DNA of 8,856 nucleotides from Calditrichota bacterium. Its GTDB lineage: Bacteria; Zhuqueibacterota; Zhuqueibacteria; Zhuqueibacterales; Geothermadaptataceae. Of this stretch, positions 6,289 through 8,856 are shown one piece after another. Both the position numbers and the translations under genes were made by a program. How positions within the stretch are numbered: position 1 is the stretch's first letter; every line of letters begins with the position of its first letter. The stretch lies in NCBI GenBank assembly GCA_008501545.1, contig QQUM01000008.1:1-8856 (forward strand). The letters run 5' to 3'. Under the pieces are notes generated by a model, which did no database searches, was not told the origin of the DNA, and saw nothing but the letters and a program-made list of their open reading frames with translations.

Positions 6289-7014
6289 TCAGCGATGTGC
6301 GAACAAGAATTTTTTTATTAATATAAGCGCAAAACCCATGTGTACAGTAAAACCAATAGCGATATGGTACCAAAAAAATGTGTTGTTATCCATCGCTGCA
6401 ATGAATGCCTTTGCAATCCAGAAAGGCGGAAGCGCTGCGGCAAGCAATTGCCAGTTCGAATTTACAAAAAATACAATAAACGGTGCAATATACATTATAC
6501 CAATTATTTTCCCAAAAGCCAGGCCTGCCACCTTGTCCTCAGCGAATGCGGCAAGAAAGAGCGATGCGATTGGTGCTTCAATTGCGATGACAAACGCGAG
6601 GAGTAACACCTGATGGGGGTGTAGTTGTATCAACGCAGTTCCGGAAAGAATAGCGATGCACGATATGAAACCCAGAACATACGATGAGGAAAGCTTGTAG
6701 GCGAGATAGCCGGATTTGCGCAACGGTGTTACCGCTATGAACGCGATGATTTCTTCATCACGTTCGTCAAGAATGAGCAGACCGAATATGAGACCGAAAA
6801 GCATTGTTGGGATCATGCTCATGAAGCAAACGATAATGGGATAATATTCATACAGGCTGAAATCGTATTGATCGAGCACGTATTTAGAAATAACCGGCAT
6901 GGCAAAACGCAGCAACAGGAAAATAGCGACCGGACCAAAAAGTATCAGTAACAAAGTTGCATCGCGGGCGATGTTTTTAAGATCACCGACAGCAAGTATC
7001 AGCAGTTTTTTCAT
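6289..7014 (-). CDS. ABC-2 type exporter permease, second subunit
   Basis: This integral inner-membrane protein of 241 residues is almost all hydrophobic, with about six predicted transmembrane helices (around 19-40, 58-82, 110-130, 134-157, 169-185 and 215-233). After the second helix, an acidic loop LDERDEEI (82-89) leads to VTPLR (95-99). The same arrangement, LEKDQNIL then VTPLK, occurs in the other permease, so the two are paralogous halves of a heterodimeric channel. Its ATG overlaps the upstream stop as ATGA (7011-7014), which implies translational coupling. It ends the cassette; I see no clear terminator in the 100 nt that follow. Triads of one ATPase and two small permeases are known from mycobacterial fluoroquinolone export (Rv2686c-Rv2688c), but the substrate here cannot be read from sequence. 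Confidence 0.85.
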   Translation of the reverse strand: MKKLLILAVGDLKNIARDATLLLILFGPVAIFLLLRFAMPVISKYVLDQYDFSLYEYYPIIVCFMSMIPTMLFGLIFGLLILDERDEEIIAFIAVTPLRKSGYLAYKLSSSYVLGFISCIAILSGTALIQLHPHQVLLLAFVIAIEAPIASLFLAAFAEDKVAGLAFGKIIGIMYIAPFIVFFVNSNWQLLAAALPPFWIAKAFIAAMDNNTFFWYHIAIGFTVHMGFALILIKKFLFAHR

Positions 7015-7715
7015 CGAGCTGAACCTGCTCTGATGATGATGTTTTTGTAAAAAATATGTCTGGCGAAAAATGTCGTGATCAATAACCAGATTACAATGTT
7101 CGAGAAGGCATACACCAGCTCTGCAGTACTGTGTGGTACGATCAGGAGATCGATCAATGTCAGTGAGGAAAGAATTGGCAACAGCTGCAACACAGGTGCA
7201 TCGATGACAGAGAAATAGGGAAGTAGTGATACTGAGGCGATAAGTCCAACGAGTATCGACTTTGCAAAATAATCATTTACGTTATTTGAGATGATTGAGA
7301 AAACAATGCCAACAAGCGTATAAAAACTGGAGACGAGCAGGAATCCTGGAATGAAAAGGAGCAAATTCACGGAGAATCCAAATGTGAACAGAACAATTGC
7401 CAGCGCCGAAAGGAGCGCTATGACAGCCAGAGATATGATTTTCGCAAACACATATTCGTAAATTTTTAATGGCGTCACGAACAGGCTGTCGAGAATATTC
7501 TGGTCTTTCTCAAGCAGAATAATGGCGCCTATAAAGAAAAAGCCAAGCGCTGCAGTATCACTGAAAAGCAGGATAATCGTGGTCATCGGACGGATGTTCT
7601 CGGGAAAAAATTGCAAAAGAATGACATAAAGCGCTGTAATGACGAAGTAGGCGTGATAAAACCTGTGCCGGAACTGGAAGAGCATATCGTAGCGAATGGC
7701 ATTGCTTAACCTCAA
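7011..7715 (-). CDS. ABC-2 type exporter permease, first subunit
   Basis: This is an inner-membrane permease of 234 residues with about six transmembrane segments (roughly 21-38, 46-67, 92-113, 116-142, 152-170 and 199-218). The cytoplasmic coupling region LEKDQNILDSLFVTPLK (68-84) resembles the equivalent loop of its partner permease. Such small permeases pair and dock on a separate ATPase. The start is TTG at 7715, inside the overlap TTGA with the ATPase stop (7712-7715). A perfect AGGAGG (plus-strand positions 7721-7726) lies 5 nt upstream within the ATPase gene, which decides the start; the next in-frame ATG is 10 codons later. Stoichiometry with the ATPase and second permease is probably fixed by coupling at both junctions. 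Confidence 0.85.
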   Translation of the reverse strand: MRLSNAIRYDMLFQFRHRFYHAYFVITALYVILLQFFPENIRPMTTIILLFSDTAALGFFFIGAIILLEKDQNILDSLFVTPLKIYEYVFAKIISLAVIALLSALAIVLFTFGFSVNLLLFIPGFLLVSSFYTLVGIVFSIISNNVNDYFAKSILVGLIASVSLLPYFSVIDAPVLQLLPILSSLTLIDLLIVPHSTAELVYAFSNIVIWLLITTFFARHIFYKNIIIRAGSAR

Positions 7716-8566
7716 AGAAGCCTCCTGCCCGTCGTTTTTATAAAGATATCTTCCAGTGTGGCCTCTTGCGTGTGCACGGTTTCAACATTTTTGCTTTTGA
7801 GAATGGTGATGAATTCAGTGTTATTGCCGAGATTCTCCAGACTGAATTCCCGTTGCACGATATGTCCATTTTCGCGGTACTCCAGTTTCAGTTGCCGCGT
7901 CCCATTTTGCAGCTTAAGTTCTCTTGGCGAATCGATGAGTTCAATTCTTCCATCGACGATAAACGCGACACGATCGCACAAAGTGTCAGCGACGTGCATG
8001 TCGTGCGTCGTGATGCAAATTGTTTTGCCGGCAGCTTTGAGATCTTGAATGATGCCGGATATCCTGCGTAAATTGACGGGATCAAGCCCTGAAGTCGGTT
8101 CATCGAGGAAAAGGATGTCTGGTTTGTTGATCAGCGAACGGCAAAAGTTTAACCGCATTATCATGCCTTTGGAAAAATCTGCCACACGTGTGTTGCCATC
8201 ATTTTCCAGACCGACCATGCGCAGGAGTGTGGCCGGTTCTTCGGTTTTATCTTTGTAGAGTTTTCGAAAAAAATTGAGATTTTCCAATGCAGTAAACTTG
8301 GAATACAAATTAGGGAATTCGAAAGCAACACCAATGGGTTCGTAATATTCTGAGCGTGAATTCCTGGGCTCCTGTCCCAATACTTTAACCACACCATGAT
8401 AGCTTTTCAAAATTCCAATAAGCACTTTCTGTGTCGTGCTTTTTCCTGCACCATTCGGACCTAAAAATCCAAATATTTCCCCTTTTTTGATGTGAAACTC
8501 GATGTTGTTGAGTGTCTGCATCGAATTACCGGGATAGGTAAAAGCAAGTTTTTTAACCTGGATCAT
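7712..8566 (-). CDS. ABC exporter ATP-binding subunit
   Basis: This cytoplasmic ATPase of 284 residues drives the two downstream permeases. Motifs in order: Walker A GPNGAGKST (36-44), a Q-loop position occupied by Glu83 in VAFEFPNLY instead of Gln, signature FSKGM (131-135, a degenerate LSGGQ common in ABC-2 exporters), Walker B ILFLDEP (151-157) with catalytic Glu156, D-loop SGLD (159-162), and switch His188 in TTHDM. A C-terminal extension of about 70 residues ends in LEDIF (271-275), typical of drug- or lipid-type exporter ATPases. The ATG start has only a weak ribosome binding site and no convincing promoter in the 75 nt before it, so it may be cotranscribed with the CBS-domain gene upstream. 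Family and role are firm; substrate is unknown. Resemblance to the fluoroquinolone-export type rests on gene layout and on recalled EFPN-type Q-loops in related ATPases. Confidence 0.93.
   Translation of the reverse strand: MIQVKKLAFTYPGNSMQTLNNIEFHIKKGEIFGFLGPNGAGKSTTQKVLIGILKSYHGVVKVLGQEPRNSRSEYYEPIGVAFEFPNLYSKFTALENLNFFRKLYKDKTEEPATLLRMVGLENDGNTRVADFSKGMIMRLNFCRSLINKPDILFLDEPTSGLDPVNLRRISGIIQDLKAAGKTICITTHDMHVADTLCDRVAFIVDGRIELIDSPRELKLQNGTRQLKLEYRENGHIVQREFSLENLGNNTEFITILKSKNVETVHTQEATLEDIFIKTTGRRLL
7721..7726 (-). promoter_or_regulatory. Consensus Shine-Dalgarno AGGAGG for the TTG-started permease
   Basis: The minus strand reads AGGAGG, five spacer bases, then TTG. It lies inside the 3' end of the ATPase gene. 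It is the strongest ribosome binding site in the window and offsets the poor start codon, so it supports the TTGA overlap start. Confidence 0.8.
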
Positions 8567-8641
8567 TCAGCATCTTTAAATTTAGTGGCGGTGAAATGAT
8601 TCTTGCAATGCAATGTTTTTAAATGGATTATCACCTGTGTA

Positions 8642-8856
8642 TTATTTTACCTTATTCGCTACGTCGATGATCAGGCTGGCGGTTAATCGTGATCTTTCAA
8701 CAACACCTGTAAATTCGCCACGCTCATAACTAACGGGTAAAATTTCCAGATTGAGTTTTTCCATTTTTTCAAGGACAGCTTTTTTATCAACATCTGCTTT
8801 AATTGCATTCTCCGCACCGATGAACTCTGGTATTTGGGAAAGCGATTGCACATCAC
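8642..8856 (-). CDS. C-terminal fragment of a CBS-domain protein (runs off the right edge)
   Basis: The reading frame is open to the window end and stops with TAA at 8642-8644, so only the last 71 or so codons are visible. The sequence VDKKAVLEKMEKLNLEILPV, then GEFTGVVERSRLTASLI, has the helix - LPV strand - turn - G-x-[VF]-x-GVV-x-R-x-x-L pattern of one CBS motif, a domain that usually senses adenosine nucleotides. The final helix IIDVANKVK closes the protein. An internal GTG at 8851 could mimic a start but has no ribosome binding site in view. What lies N-terminal (a second CBS motif, or a transporter or channel domain) cannot be known from here. It is co-oriented with the ABC cassette, 75 nt upstream of it. 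Confidence 0.65.
   Translation of the reverse strand, partial: DVQSLSQIPEFIGAENAIKADVDKKAVLEKMEKLNLEILPVSYERGEFTGVVERSRLTASLIIDVANKVK

Noticed and set aside
7766..8071. Plus-strand open frame opposite the ABC ATPase
   Set aside because: It is a mirror of the well-supported ATPase gene, with no ribosome binding site or domain signature.
8588..8617. Possible minus-strand promoter before the ABC ATPase (TTGCAA, 18 nt, TAAATT)
   Set aside because: Both boxes match the consensus at only four of six positions in an AT-rich gap, which is no better than chance.

Overview
The window looks like an ordinary chromosomal stretch of a Gram-negative-type bacterium with AT-rich DNA. Mpl, which recycles meso-diaminopimelate peptidoglycan, together with a RodZ-type morphogen points to a diderm with a DAP-containing wall. 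The mix of Shine-Dalgarno-led starts with GTG and TTG starts would fit the Calditrichota/KSB1/FCB neighbourhood. That placement is a guess from gene style, not something the sequence proves. I see no transposase, phage gene, tRNA, rRNA or CRISPR array.

Left part, + strand (68-4230): dtd (D-aminoacyl-tRNA deacylase), maf (nucleotide pyrophosphatase) and a rodZ-like gene are packed with a 7-nt gap and then a 14-nt overlap. The rodZ-like gene is broken by a -1 frameshift near 1771-1779; its periplasmic domain continues in another frame to 2018. After a 230-nt spacer come mpl (murein tripeptide ligase) and, 27 nt later, a small basic protein with an Arg/Gly-rich tail and two R3H-like repeats. A strong intrinsic terminator at 4211-4237 closes the unit. 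The set combines translation quality control, nucleotide housecleaning, cell shape and peptidoglycan recycling. R3H proteins of the Jag/KhpB/EloR type act in cell elongation in other bacteria, so the R3H gene beside mpl and rodZ may belong to the same theme (inference).

Middle (4242-6188): a candidate promoter directly after the terminator leads into a homologue of tRNA-queuosine mannosyltransferase (GTDC1/QTMAN, DUF3524), a family best known from animals. It converges with a minus-strand MBL-fold hydrolase that has a full metal-binding set.

Right part, minus strand (8856 down to 6289): the tail of a CBS-domain protein enters from the right edge. It is followed by a tightly coupled ABC-2 exporter cassette: ATPase, permease 1 and permease 2, each junction a 4-nt overlap. 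The two permeases share an internal acidic/VTPL motif and look like paralogues forming a heterodimer. The ATPase has Glu instead of Gln in its Q-loop.

The items most worth a second look are the rodZ frameshift, the tandem R3H protein and the bacterial queuosine-mannosyltransferase homologue. I did not find a clearly new multi-gene system.
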